Assembly (NCBI GenBank): GCA_008638205.1
Contig: VTPO01000001.1
Span: forward strand, 124,001-188,000
DNA length: 64,000 nucleotides
Source of the DNA: Pelagibacteraceae bacterium
GTDB lineage: Bacteria > Pseudomonadota > Alphaproteobacteria > Pelagibacterales > Pelagibacteraceae
Direction of reading: 5' to 3'
Shown here: piece after piece, positions 8,801 to 17,718 of the stretch
Numbering within the stretch: position 1 is the stretch's first letter
How the letters are laid out: each line of letters begins with the position of its first letter
The notes under the pieces: generated by a model
The model's input: only the letters and a program-made list of their open reading frames with translations
The model's database searches: none
Told to the model about the DNA's origin: nothing
Position numbers and translations under genes: made by a program

Positions 8801-9953
8801 TACACTGTCTAATTCACACCCCACTGATACCAAAGAAATTCATCTCAAAGATCACAAGTGTTTTTTTGTAGGGGGAGTCAAAACGACCATCAAAGACAAG
8901 GAAGTTGTCAAAGGCTCTATGTATGTTGAGCAATTTGTGCCAGTTGATAGTAAGCCAAATCATAAAATAGTTTTAATTCATGGTGGAGGCCAGACTGGTG
9001 TTGGTTTTTTAAGCACACCCGACGGAAGAAGAGGGTGGGCACACGATTTTTTATTAGCAGGCTTTGAAGTGTTTGTTGTAGATCAACCAGGTAGAGGAAG
9101 ATCTGGATATTCATCTACGTTATACGGAGAATATATTGATAGAGAATTAGATATCGATGATTGTGAGAGACGATTTACTTCCATGAAAGATTTGGGAAAC
9201 TGGTCTCAAGCAAAACTTCATTCCCAATGGCCCGAAAATGGAAAAAGAGGGAATGATGTTTTTGATCAGTATATGGCATCCCAGGTAAATACCATGGAAG
9301 ATAGAATTGAAATTGAAAAAATGTCCAGAGTAGCACTTGCAGATTTATTAGATCGTATTGGACCGGCTTTTGTTTTAGGCCACAGTCAAGGTGGACCTTT
9401 TTGTTGGTTAGCAGGAGATGTAAGGCCAGAGAAAGTATTAGGATTAATAGCAGTAGAGCCAAATGGTCCTCCTTTTTTTAATGTAGCTTATGGAGGTCAT
9501 GTTCATTCACATTTAAAAAATGCAAAAGCAGACACTAAAAGACTTGGTGATAAAGATTGGTATGTAACGAGTTCAAAATCTGACAGACCAGGCGGTATAA
9601 CTTATTTCCCTTTAACTTTTGATCCTCCTTTAGGTAAAGATGAACAATTGATTGCTGAATTAGATACTCAGCCTACAAAAGAAAATTTAGTGCAATGTTA
9701 TCTTCAAAAAGAACCAGTTAGGAAATTAACTAATTTACAAAAAGTATCTATCTTAATTTTATCAGCTGAAGCCTCATATCATTCTCCTTATGATCATGGA
9801 ACTAGTAATTTTCTTAAGCAAGCTGGTGTTCAACATGATTTTTTAAGGCTGGAAGATCATGGAATCAAAGGTAACGGACATATGATGATGCTTGAAAAAA
9901 ATAATCATATAGTTGCAGAATTTATTTTAAGTTGGATTAAAGACAAAATTTAA
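8772..9953 (+). CDS. Alpha/beta hydrolase (cytoplasmic esterase-like)
   Basis: The start is GTG at 8772 (a second GTG follows at 8775), inside the end of the dioxygenase gene. No ATG occurs before residue ~50, so a non-ATG start is needed. Of the 393 residues, 'IVLIHGGGQTGVGF' is the oxyanion-hole strand, 'DQPGRGRSGY' follows, and 'VLGHSQGGPF' is the nucleophile elbow. The distal 'GIKGNGHMMMLE' probably carries the catalytic His. There is no signal peptide. It likely hydrolyses an ester or lactone formed or imported in this pathway; the family is too broad to name a substrate. Confidence 0.82.
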   Translation: MVVSQSEYINTLSNSHPTDTKEIHLKDHKCFFVGGVKTTIKDKEVVKGSMYVEQFVPVDSKPNHKIVLIHGGGQTGVGFLSTPDGRRGWAHDFLLAGFEVFVVDQPGRGRSGYSSTLYGEYIDRELDIDDCERRFTSMKDLGNWSQAKLHSQWPENGKRGNDVFDQYMASQVNTMEDRIEIEKMSRVALADLLDRIGPAFVLGHSQGGPFCWLAGDVRPEKVLGLIAVEPNGPPFFNVAYGGHVHSHLKNAKADTKRLGDKDWYVTSSKSDRPGGITYFPLTFDPPLGKDEQLIAELDTQPTKENLVQCYLQKEPVRKLTNLQKVSILILSAEASYHSPYDHGTSNFLKQAGVQHDFLRLEDHGIKGNGHMMMLEKNNHIVAEFILSWIKDKI

Positions 9954-10064
9954 TCAAAATTGTTGATAAAGTTGAAAAATAAGACCAAAATTTGTTTTAC
10001 ATCAAAAGTTTTTTAATGTTTATTATCATACTATTAAAAATTTAAACCAATAGGGGAGAAAATA

Positions 10065-11132
10065 ATGTTTAAAAAATTTCTAGCAATTGTTGCTGCATTG
10101 ATGATGTCAATGACAAGCTCATTTGCAGTAGACTTCTCAGGTAAGACTGTTACCTGGTTAATACCTTTCGGAGCTGGTGGAGGATCGGATAAGTGGGCAA
10201 GATATTATGCTCCTATGCTATCTAAAGCGTTACCAGGAAATCCAACAGTAGTTGTTCAAAACTGTCCGGGTGGAAGTGGAACAAAGTGTTCTAACCAATT
10301 TGCACAAATTAAAGGTGGAGATGGATTAACTATTTTTGGAGACTCTGGTTCATCTAAGTTTCCATTCTTATTAGATGATAAACGAGTTCAATACAATCCA
10401 ACTAAATGGCCCGTAGTATTATCATCAGCAACCGGGGGAGGCGCTTACGTAACTTCTAAAACTGGTTATAAAACTTCTGCTGATTTTAAAAAACTACAAG
10501 GTAAAAAGTTAAAATATGGTTCTCAAGGTGCAACTTCTCTGGATTTAATTGCATTGCTAGCATTTGATATGCTTGGATTGCAAGTAGATGCAGTAATGGG
10601 TTACAAAGGAAGAGGTCCAGCTAGGGTCGCTTTTGAAAGAGGAGAAATGACAATAGATTATCAAACATCTTCTGCTTACTTTAAAGTTATCCAAACCCTA
10701 GTAAAAGATGGTAAGGCAGTTCCTTTATTTGCATGGGGAATTTTAGATGAAAGTGGAAACATTGTTAGAGATCCAACTTTTCCAAATTTACCTTCTTTTG
10801 TTGAATACTATGAAAGCGTTCATGGAAAAAAACCAAAAGGACCAGCTTGGTCAACATGGAAAACTTTTTTTGCTTCCGGCTTTAATGGACAAAAAATGGT
10901 ATACCTTCCAGAAGGAACGTCAGCTGATATTGTAAAGACATATGCAGACGCTTTTGCAAAAGTTGTTGCTTCAGATGAATTTAAGAAAACAAGCTCAAAG
11001 AGACTTGGAAAATATCCTCAAGCAACAGGTAAAGCTGCTGTAGCTGCTCAAAAAGCAGCATTCACAATTGATGCTGAATCTAAAGCATGGATTAAAAATC
11101 ATTTAACTAAAAATTACGGAGTTAAATTTTAG
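10065..11132 (+). CDS. tctC: TTT transporter periplasmic substrate-binding protein (TctC/Bug family)
   Basis: A signal peptide (MFKKFLAIVAALMMSMTSSFA) precedes 'GKTVTWLIPFGAGGGSDKWARYY', the conserved first carboxylate-binding loop of Bug-type receptors. A second loop is 'YGSQGATSLDLIAL'. At 355 residues it is somewhat longer than the usual ~320. Two Cys in 'NCPGGSGTKC' may form a disulfide. An SD sequence, ggggag, lies about 8 bp before the ATG. It delivers a carboxylate ligand to the membrane part encoded just downstream; an intrinsic terminator separates the two, which would let the receptor be made in excess. Confidence 0.88.
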   Translation: MFKKFLAIVAALMMSMTSSFAVDFSGKTVTWLIPFGAGGGSDKWARYYAPMLSKALPGNPTVVVQNCPGGSGTKCSNQFAQIKGGDGLTIFGDSGSSKFPFLLDDKRVQYNPTKWPVVLSSATGGGAYVTSKTGYKTSADFKKLQGKKLKYGSQGATSLDLIALLAFDMLGLQVDAVMGYKGRGPARVAFERGEMTIDYQTSSAYFKVIQTLVKDGKAVPLFAWGILDESGNIVRDPTFPNLPSFVEYYESVHGKKPKGPAWSTWKTFFASGFNGQKMVYLPEGTSADIVKTYADAFAKVVASDEFKKTSSKRLGKYPQATGKAAVAAQKAAFTIDAESKAWIKNHLTKNYGVKF

Positions 11133-11150
11133 TTAAACAAATAAAATTTA

Positions 11151-11182
11151 AAAAAGGCCACTCGTAAAACAGTGGCCTTTTT
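11151..11182 (+). terminator. Intrinsic terminator/attenuator between tctC and tctA
   Basis: A perfect 12-bp inverted repeat (aaaaaggccact / agtggccttttt) with an 8-base loop ends in a T-run. Because it lies between receptor and permease genes of one transporter, partial read-through would set the receptor:permease ratio. The symmetric A/T flanks mean it could work in both directions. Confidence 0.85.
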
Positions 11183-11198
11183 ATCATAAGGCTATTAG

Positions 11199-13154
11199 AT
11201 GCTAGACTCTTTAATAAGCGCATTTACTTTAATTTTTTCAGGAGAGCATTTTTTATTTCTCTTATTTGGAGTGGTAATGGGAATATTCATTGGAATATTG
11301 CCAGGTATGGGTGGTATTGTGGGATTTTCAATTTTAATGCCATTTATTTATGGCATGGATCCAGTTTCAGCACTTGCGATGTTGATTGGACTAATTGCTG
11401 TAATTCCTACCTCTGATACATTCGCCTCTGTTCTTATGGGTATACCTGGATCAAGTGCTTCACAAGCAACAGTTTTAGATGGTTTTGCTTTAGCAAAGCA
11501 GGGACAAGCCGCAAGAGCCTTAAGTGCAGCATTTTCTGCATCTTTGTTTGGCGGTTTATTTGGAGCTTGTGTTTTGACATTAATTGTCGTCATCGCAAAA
11601 CCAATAATTTTATTTTTTGGGTCTAGTGAATTGTTCATGCTTGGTATTCTTGGAATAAGTATGGTTGGAGTTTTGTCTGGAGATAGTTTTGTAAAAGGTT
11701 TTTTAGCATGTGGAATTGGTTTGTTATTGGGAACCATGGGTAGCGCTCCTGCAACAGGTGAGTGGAGATTAACTTTTGGTAGCTACTATTTATTTGATGG
11801 TTTGAAAGTTGTTACTATTGGATTAGCTGCATTCGCAATTCCAGAAATTTGTGATCTTTTGAGAAAAAACAAAACAATTGCTACTAAGGACGAACCAATA
11901 GGCAAAGGTTGGTTGAAAGGACTAATGGATACCCTAAGAGAAAAATGGATTGTTATTCGTTGTGCAGGAATAGGAACTTTAGTTGGAATTTTACCTGGCC
12001 TAGGTGGTAGTGTCGTTGATTGGATCGCATATGGCCACGTTGTCCAAACATCAAAAGATAAAAGTAATTTTGGAAAAGGGGATATTAGGGGTGTGATTGC
12101 TCCTGAGTCTGCCAATAATGCAAAAGAAGGCGGAGGATTAGTTCCTACTATTTTATTTGGAATTCCAGGTAGTGGAAGTATGGCTGTTTTTTTAGGTGGC
12201 TTAACTTTGTTAGGTATCGAACCAGGACCAGCGCTTATCGAAGAAGATTTGCAGTTTACTTATGTGATGGTTTGGTCACTAGCTCTTGCCAATGTCATTG
12301 GTGCAGGTATGTGTTTTGCAATTTCAAGCAAGGTGGCAAAAATTACCACCATTCCTTACGGAGTCCTAGCACCTTTTATGATTATGATCATTTGCTTTGC
12401 TGCATTTCAGGTTACGAGAAGTATTTATGATTTATATATTTTGATTGTTTTGGGTGCATTTTGTACTTTGATGAAAAGTTATAACTGGCCAAGACCAGCT
12501 CTATTAATTGGTTTTGTATTGTCTGATACTTTAGAAACTTATTTATATCAAGCTGTACAAATTTATGATTGGAATTTTTTAACTAGAACAAGCGTTATAA
12601 CAATTTTTGTCATAATTCTTATTTCTGTCTTTTTAGGAATGAGAACTAAAAAAGAAAAAACAGTTACTCATTCAGTAAAGGTTTCTGATTTGTTTAAATT
12701 AAATTTAGAAACAGTGTTTTTAGGAATTATTTATATCTTCTTTGGGATGACGGTATACGATTCTTTCAAACATAACTTTTTAGGAGGAGTTTTTCCAGGA
12801 GCTATTTCTTTGATTATGTTTATAGTGATGACCTATACTTTGTTTTTTAATCAAAAATGGTTATCCAAAGCATTGAATTCATCTTATAGTTTAGAAGATA
12901 CAAAAGACATGTTCTATGCTTTTTCTTGGATAATATTTTTGGTGGTTTTAGTATCATTATTTGGATTTATCATAGGCATCGTTATTTTATTCTTTGCTGT
13001 TATGAAAAACAAAACCGAGATGCCATTAATTAAAATTTTAACAATTACTACTGGTGGAGTAGCTTTGATGTTGCTTCTTTCACATTTCATGGTATTAGAT
13101 TTTCCAAGTGGTTTATTGCAAGAATATGCTCAATTACCCTGGCCTTTAAAATAA
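11199..13154 (+). CDS. tctA: TTT transporter large permease TctA with C-terminal TctB-like domain (fusion)
   Basis: The 651 residues exceed the normal ~500 of TctA. Residues 1-~480 carry the TctA signatures 'GIFIGILPGMGGIVGFSILM', 'PTSDTFASVLMGIPGSSAS' and 'PTILFGIPGSGSMAVFLGG', with roughly 10-12 membrane segments. After a charged linker ('MRTKKEKTVTHS') come ~150 residues with about four more hydrophobic segments ending 'LDFPSGLLQEYAQLPWPLK'; their size and topology match the small subunit TctB. No separate tctB gene exists in this cluster, whereas the second TTT system has all three genes, so a natural fusion is the simplest reading. It imports carboxylates using an ion gradient. Confidence 0.85.
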   Translation: MLDSLISAFTLIFSGEHFLFLLFGVVMGIFIGILPGMGGIVGFSILMPFIYGMDPVSALAMLIGLIAVIPTSDTFASVLMGIPGSSASQATVLDGFALAKQGQAARALSAAFSASLFGGLFGACVLTLIVVIAKPIILFFGSSELFMLGILGISMVGVLSGDSFVKGFLACGIGLLLGTMGSAPATGEWRLTFGSYYLFDGLKVVTIGLAAFAIPEICDLLRKNKTIATKDEPIGKGWLKGLMDTLREKWIVIRCAGIGTLVGILPGLGGSVVDWIAYGHVVQTSKDKSNFGKGDIRGVIAPESANNAKEGGGLVPTILFGIPGSGSMAVFLGGLTLLGIEPGPALIEEDLQFTYVMVWSLALANVIGAGMCFAISSKVAKITTIPYGVLAPFMIMIICFAAFQVTRSIYDLYILIVLGAFCTLMKSYNWPRPALLIGFVLSDTLETYLYQAVQIYDWNFLTRTSVITIFVIILISVFLGMRTKKEKTVTHSVKVSDLFKLNLETVFLGIIYIFFGMTVYDSFKHNFLGGVFPGAISLIMFIVMTYTLFFNQKWLSKALNSSYSLEDTKDMFYAFSWIIFLVVLVSLFGFIIGIVILFFAVMKNKTEMPLIKILTITTGGVALMLLLSHFMVLDFPSGLLQEYAQLPWPLK

Positions 13155-13156
13155 TT

Positions 13157-14239
13157 ATGAGCGATCAAATTAAAATACCTTGTTTATTTATGAGAGGTGG
13201 GACCTCGAGAGGACCTTATTTTTTAAAGTCAGATTTACCTGATGATATTAAAAAAAGAGATAAAATACTTTTAGCCGCAATGGGATCACCTGATGTAAGA
13301 CAAATTGATGGTTTAGGTGGCGCAGATCCAGTTAAAAGCAAGGTTGCAATTGTATCTAAATCGGAAGAGCCAGGAGTAGATGTAAATTATTATTTTGCGC
13401 AAGTAAAAATTGACGAGCCTATTGTAGATACCAAGCCATCCTGTGGAAATATGCTTATTGGTGTTGGCCCCTTTTCCATTGAAAGAAATCTAGTTCAAGC
13501 ACAAGATAAAGAAACCAAGGTTGTTATCAGAGATATGAACACTGGTATGAAGATTGAAGAAGTAGTTCAAACTCCTAATAAACAAGTTTCCTACGATGGT
13601 AATTTTAAAATTGATGGAGTTCCAAATGCTGGAACACCAGTTGAAATTAGATTTATAGGTTCTATCGGATCTAAAACTAAAAGACTATTTCCTACAGGAA
13701 ACAAAATTGATGTAATTAACGGAATAGAATGCACTTTAGTTGATGCTGCTATGCCTGTTGTTTTTTTTAGAGCAAAAGACCTTGGAGTTTCTGGAAATGA
13801 GAGTCATTTAGAGTTAAATCAGAATCAAAAACTAATTGATGATATGGGAAAAATTAGAATTGAACTTGGAAAAAGAATTGGTTTTGGTGATGTAAGCAAA
13901 TCAGTAATTCCAAAAGTTGCTTTAGTTTCTAAAGCTGATCAGGGTAGTATCAAATCAAGATACTTTATGCCGTGGAGTTGTCATAATGGTTATGCCATCA
14001 CAGGTTCTATCGCTTTATCAGCAGCAGCGAAATCAAAAGGAACTATTTGTGCAGAATTTTATAATGATTACAGCAATCATGGAGATTTTGTAATTGAACA
14101 TCCTACAGGTGTTTCAAAAGTAAAATTAGAAATAAAATACGAGGCTGATGATATTATTGATTTAGTTGCAAGTACTACAAGACACGCAAGATTAATCATG
14201 TCGGGTGAAGTTCATATTCAAAAAAGTTTAGTTGAGTGA
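13157..14239 (+). CDS. PrpF-family isomerase, 4-oxalomesaconate tautomerase (GalD)-like
   Basis: The 360 residues form the two-lobed PrpF/diaminopimelate-epimerase-like fold. The start 'IPCLFMRGGTSRGPYFL' is followed by 'MGSPDVRQIDGLGGADPVKSKVAIVS'. The active-site Cys lies in 'KPSCGNMLIGVGPF'. This form is closest to GalD/LigU-type tautomerases, which shift a C=C double bond in unsaturated tricarboxylates; PrpF itself isomerises 2-methylaconitate. The gene lies 2 bp after the fused tctAB and overlaps the SDR gene by one base, so it belongs to the same operon. No gallate or protocatechuate 4,5-cleavage genes are present, so an aconitate-type substrate is more likely. Confidence 0.85.
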   Translation: MSDQIKIPCLFMRGGTSRGPYFLKSDLPDDIKKRDKILLAAMGSPDVRQIDGLGGADPVKSKVAIVSKSEEPGVDVNYYFAQVKIDEPIVDTKPSCGNMLIGVGPFSIERNLVQAQDKETKVVIRDMNTGMKIEEVVQTPNKQVSYDGNFKIDGVPNAGTPVEIRFIGSIGSKTKRLFPTGNKIDVINGIECTLVDAAMPVVFFRAKDLGVSGNESHLELNQNQKLIDDMGKIRIELGKRIGFGDVSKSVIPKVALVSKADQGSIKSRYFMPWSCHNGYAITGSIALSAAAKSKGTICAEFYNDYSNHGDFVIEHPTGVSKVKLEIKYEADDIIDLVASTTRHARLIMSGEVHIQKSLVE

Positions 14240-14997
14240 TGCAATTATTGCTTCATAATAAAAAGTGTATTGTTACAGGTGCCAGTCAGGGCCTTGGAAG
14301 AGCTATTGCAATGCTTTTAGCAGCTGAGCAATGTGATTTAGTATTAGTAGCTCGAAGAAAAAAACCACTAGAAGAAGTAAAAAAACTTATCCAAAAAAAA
14401 TATAACTGTAAGGTTTCTACTTTATCTATTGATGTTACCTCTAATAACGCAGATATAAAAATTAAAGATTTTGCTTTAAATCAACTTGGAACTATTGATA
14501 TTTTGATTAACTCAGCTGGTGGTTCACGTCCTACCACATGGGATGCTCCCGAGTCATTTTGGGAAGAGGGCATGAATTTAAATTTTACTGCTTTAAGAAA
14601 ATTAACGACAAAAATTATTCCTATCATGAAGAAGAACAAGTGGGGTCGTGTCATTAATATTACTGGATCTGTTGAGCCTAGAGAAGTGAATGTAGCTAAT
14701 GCAGCAAAGTCTGCCGTTCATGCCTGGTCCAAAGGACTTTCAAGAATTGTTGCAAAAGATAAAATTACTATAAACAATATATCTCCAGGAAGATTAAAAA
14801 CAGAGCAGATTTTAAAGAGAAGACACCCTAATTTAAAAGAGAGAAAACAGTTTATTAAAGAAAATATTCCCGCAGGGTACTTTGGGGAACCGGAAGATCT
14901 TGCAAATTTAGTAGTTTTTTTATGTTCGCCTCTAGCGAGATATATAACTGGTGAATTACTACATGTAGACGGCGGTATGAAGAAATTTGCACATTAG
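14239..14997 (+). CDS. Atypical short-chain dehydrogenase/reductase (SDR), catalytic Tyr missing
   Basis: I start at the ATG at 14239 (TGATG overlap with prpF-like stop) rather than the GTG at 14236, giving 252 residues. The cofactor site 'CIVTGASQGLGRAIAMLLAA' and 'DILINSAGG' are normal, as is the C-terminal 'GELLHVDGG'. The catalytic region reads 'INITGSVEPREVNVANAAK': Lys is kept, but the residue four before it is Ala rather than Tyr, and the Ser-Lys spacing is about four residues short. It may be a divergent dehydrogenase, a dehydratase or isomerase, or a binding protein. It is operon-linked to the TTT transporter and the PrpF-like isomerase. Confidence 0.8.
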   Translation: MQLLLHNKKCIVTGASQGLGRAIAMLLAAEQCDLVLVARRKKPLEEVKKLIQKKYNCKVSTLSIDVTSNNADIKIKDFALNQLGTIDILINSAGGSRPTTWDAPESFWEEGMNLNFTALRKLTTKIIPIMKKNKWGRVINITGSVEPREVNVANAAKSAVHAWSKGLSRIVAKDKITINNISPGRLKTEQILKRRHPNLKERKQFIKENIPAGYFGEPEDLANLVVFLCSPLARYITGELLHVDGGMKKFAH

Positions 14998-15038
14998 TAG
15001 TTGCAATATTTAGGTTTTATCATTAATTATCCTCGAAC

Positions 15039-17702
15039 ATGAAAAGCAAAAATAGTTTCAAATCTTTATCAAAACTAAATGTTGGAAATAAAGAATACAA
15101 TTATTATAGTTTACCCGAGGCCGAAAAAAATGGTCTTGAAGGAATTAGCAGGCTTCCAAAATCTTTAAAAGTTTTATTAGAAAATCTTCTTCGATATGAA
15201 GATGATGCTTCGGTTACTAAAAATCAAATTCTAGCTATGAAAGAGTGGCTAAACACCAAAACTTCTAATACGGAAATTGCATACAGACCAGCACGAGTTT
15301 TGCTACAAGATTTTACAGGAATTCCGGCTGTCGCAGATCTTGCAGCAATGAGAGAATTAGTTAAGAAAAAAAACAAAGATCCTAATAAGGTTAATCCTTT
15401 GTCTGCAGTTGATTTGGTAATCGATCATTCTGTTCAAGTAGATACAAATGCAACGAAAGATTCTTTAGATAAAAATGTTAAAAGAGAATTTGAACGAAAT
15501 GGTGAAAGATATGAATTTTTAAAATGGGGCGCTCAAGCCTTTGATAATTTTAGAATTATTCCACCAGGAACAGGAATCTGTCACCAAGTAAATTTAGAAT
15601 ATTTATCCAAAGTAGCATGGACTAAAAAACATGATGGAGAAGAGTATGTTTATCCGGATACATGCGTTGGAACAGACAGTCACACAACGATGGTTAATGG
15701 TCTTTCCGTTTTAGCTTGGGGTGTGGGTGGAATTGAAGCCGAAGCTGGAATGTTAGGTGAGCCTGTATCCATGTTGATACCAGAAGTTATCGGATTTGAA
15801 GTGACTAATAAAATGCCAGAAGGAACTACAGCTACAGACTTGGTGTTAACCGTAGTTAAGCAATTAAGAGACAAGGGCGTAGTTGGAAAATTTGTAGAGT
15901 TTTATGGAGAAGGGTTAAAAAATCTAACATTAGCAGACAGAGCTACCATCGGTAACATGGCGCCTGAGTACGGAGCTACTTGTGGCTTTTTTCCTGTGGA
16001 CGAAGAAACATTAAAATATTTAAGATTTTCAGGAAGAGATGAAGAGACTGTTAAGCTAGTAGAAGATTATGCAAAAGCTCAAGGACTTTGGGCAAGCGAT
16101 GATGTTGTGTTCACGGATACAGTTTCATTAGACATGTCTACGGTAGTTCCAACTATTTCAGGACCCAAAAGACCACAAGACAAAGTGTTATTAACAGAAG
16201 CTTCTACAGATTTTAAAAAAGTTTCAAAAGAAATTATTAAAAGAGATGAACCAAAAACAGTAGAGGTAAAAGGTGCTGATCATTCATTATCTGATGGAGA
16301 TATAGTAATTGCAGCAATCACTTCTTGTACCAACACTTCTAATCCAAATGTTTTGATTGGAGCTGGTCTTTTAGCAAAAAGAGCAGTTGAATTAGGTCTG
16401 GATGTAAAACCTTGGGTTAAAACATCTTTAGCACCTGGCTCTCAAGTAGTGACTGATTATTTAGAAAAAGCAGGATTAAATGTTTATTTAGACAAACTAG
16501 GATTTAACTTAGTTGGGTATGGCTGTACCACTTGCATCGGTAATTCAGGACCTTTGCCGGACAATATTAATAACGCTATTTTAGACAATGACTTATTGGT
16601 TACTTCTGTTTTGTCTGGAAATAGAAACTTTGAAGGAAGAATTAGTCCAGTAGTAAAAGCTAATTATTTGGCATCACCCCCATTAGTAGTAGCGTATGCC
16701 ATTGCTGGAAATATGAACTTTGACATGTACAAAGATTCTCTTGGAAAAGACAAAGAAGGAAAAGAAGTTTACTTAAAAGATATTTGGCCAACTAATAAAG
16801 AGATTGAAGATACTCTTTTAGTTTCTCTAAATGCAGAAATGTTTAAAAGCCGATACGGAAATGTAGAGCAAGGTCCAAAAGAGTGGCAAGAAATTAAAAC
16901 AGACTCTACTAGTATTTATGAATGGGATGAAGGTTCGTCTTATGTAAAAAGACCTCCATTTTTTGATGACATGACAGATCAGCCAGAAGGATTTAAAGAA
17001 ATTAAAGATGCAAGGCCATTAGTTATACTTGGGGATATGATTACCACAGATCACATTTCACCAGCAGGAGCTATTCCTAAAGACAGTCCAACAGGCGATT
17101 ATTTTATGAAGTATCAAATTGTTCCGAAAGACTTTAACTCTTACGGAGCTAGGAGAGGAAATCATGAAGTGATGATGAGAGGAACTTTTGGAAATATCAG
17201 AGTTAAAAATGAAATGGCACCTGGAACTGAAGGTGGATTCACAAAAATTTATCCAGAAGGAAAAGAATCAACAGTTTTTGATGCTGTCATGGAATATAAA
17301 AAAAGAGGCACACCTCTGGTAGTTATTGGTGGAAAATTATACGGAACAGGGTCTTCAAGAGACTGGGCTGCTAAAGGCTCTCAATTGCTAGGAATTAAAG
17401 TTGTTATAGCAGAAAGTTTTGAAAGAATTCACAGATCTAACCTAGTTGGAATGGGAATTTTACCTCTTCAATTTATTGATGGGATGAATCGTGAAACATT
17501 AAATTTTAAAGGTTCGGAACTAATAACAGTTAAAGACATTGAAAAAGGCGTTAATCCTTTAGAAAAAGTCAAAGTAGAGATCAAATATGCAGACGGAACT
17601 ATCAAGACAATAGAAGCTTTATGTAGAATTGATACAGCAAGTGAAATTGAGTACTACAAAAACGGTGGAATATTGCAGTACGTTCTTAGGAGTATGCTAT
17701 AG
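15039..17702 (+). CDS. acnA: Aconitate hydratase A
   Basis: This 887-residue protein has the standard AcnA length. The 4Fe-4S ligands are in 'TSCTNTSNPN' and 'YGCTTCIGNSGPLP'. Substrate-binding stretches include 'CVGTDSHTTMVNGLSVL', 'GMLGEPVSMLIPEVIGF', 'TTDHISPAG' and the swivelling-domain 'GTGSSRDWAAKG'. It interconverts citrate, cis-aconitate and isocitrate in the TCA cycle. It is followed after only 16 bp by a second aconitase-family gene. It is probably the organism's main aconitase, because all catalytic motifs match canonical AcnA; its position within a carboxylate-use island ties that island to the TCA cycle. Confidence 0.95.
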   Translation: MKSKNSFKSLSKLNVGNKEYNYYSLPEAEKNGLEGISRLPKSLKVLLENLLRYEDDASVTKNQILAMKEWLNTKTSNTEIAYRPARVLLQDFTGIPAVADLAAMRELVKKKNKDPNKVNPLSAVDLVIDHSVQVDTNATKDSLDKNVKREFERNGERYEFLKWGAQAFDNFRIIPPGTGICHQVNLEYLSKVAWTKKHDGEEYVYPDTCVGTDSHTTMVNGLSVLAWGVGGIEAEAGMLGEPVSMLIPEVIGFEVTNKMPEGTTATDLVLTVVKQLRDKGVVGKFVEFYGEGLKNLTLADRATIGNMAPEYGATCGFFPVDEETLKYLRFSGRDEETVKLVEDYAKAQGLWASDDVVFTDTVSLDMSTVVPTISGPKRPQDKVLLTEASTDFKKVSKEIIKRDEPKTVEVKGADHSLSDGDIVIAAITSCTNTSNPNVLIGAGLLAKRAVELGLDVKPWVKTSLAPGSQVVTDYLEKAGLNVYLDKLGFNLVGYGCTTCIGNSGPLPDNINNAILDNDLLVTSVLSGNRNFEGRISPVVKANYLASPPLVVAYAIAGNMNFDMYKDSLGKDKEGKEVYLKDIWPTNKEIEDTLLVSLNAEMFKSRYGNVEQGPKEWQEIKTDSTSIYEWDEGSSYVKRPPFFDDMTDQPEGFKEIKDARPLVILGDMITTDHISPAGAIPKDSPTGDYFMKYQIVPKDFNSYGARRGNHEVMMRGTFGNIRVKNEMAPGTEGGFTKIYPEGKESTVFDAVMEYKKRGTPLVVIGGKLYGTGSSRDWAAKGSQLLGIKVVIAESFERIHRSNLVGMGILPLQFIDGMNRETLNFKGSELITVKDIEKGVNPLEKVKVEIKYADGTIKTIEALCRIDTASEIEYYKNGGILQYVLRSML

Positions 17703-17718
17703 TCTGTAAAAAAGACAT

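Noticed and set aside
11348-12115. Minus-strand ORFs opposite tctA (11348-11737 and 11786-12115)
   Set aside because: Both are antisense to a well-recognised membrane permease and have Pro/Ser/Ala-rich shadow composition without motifs.
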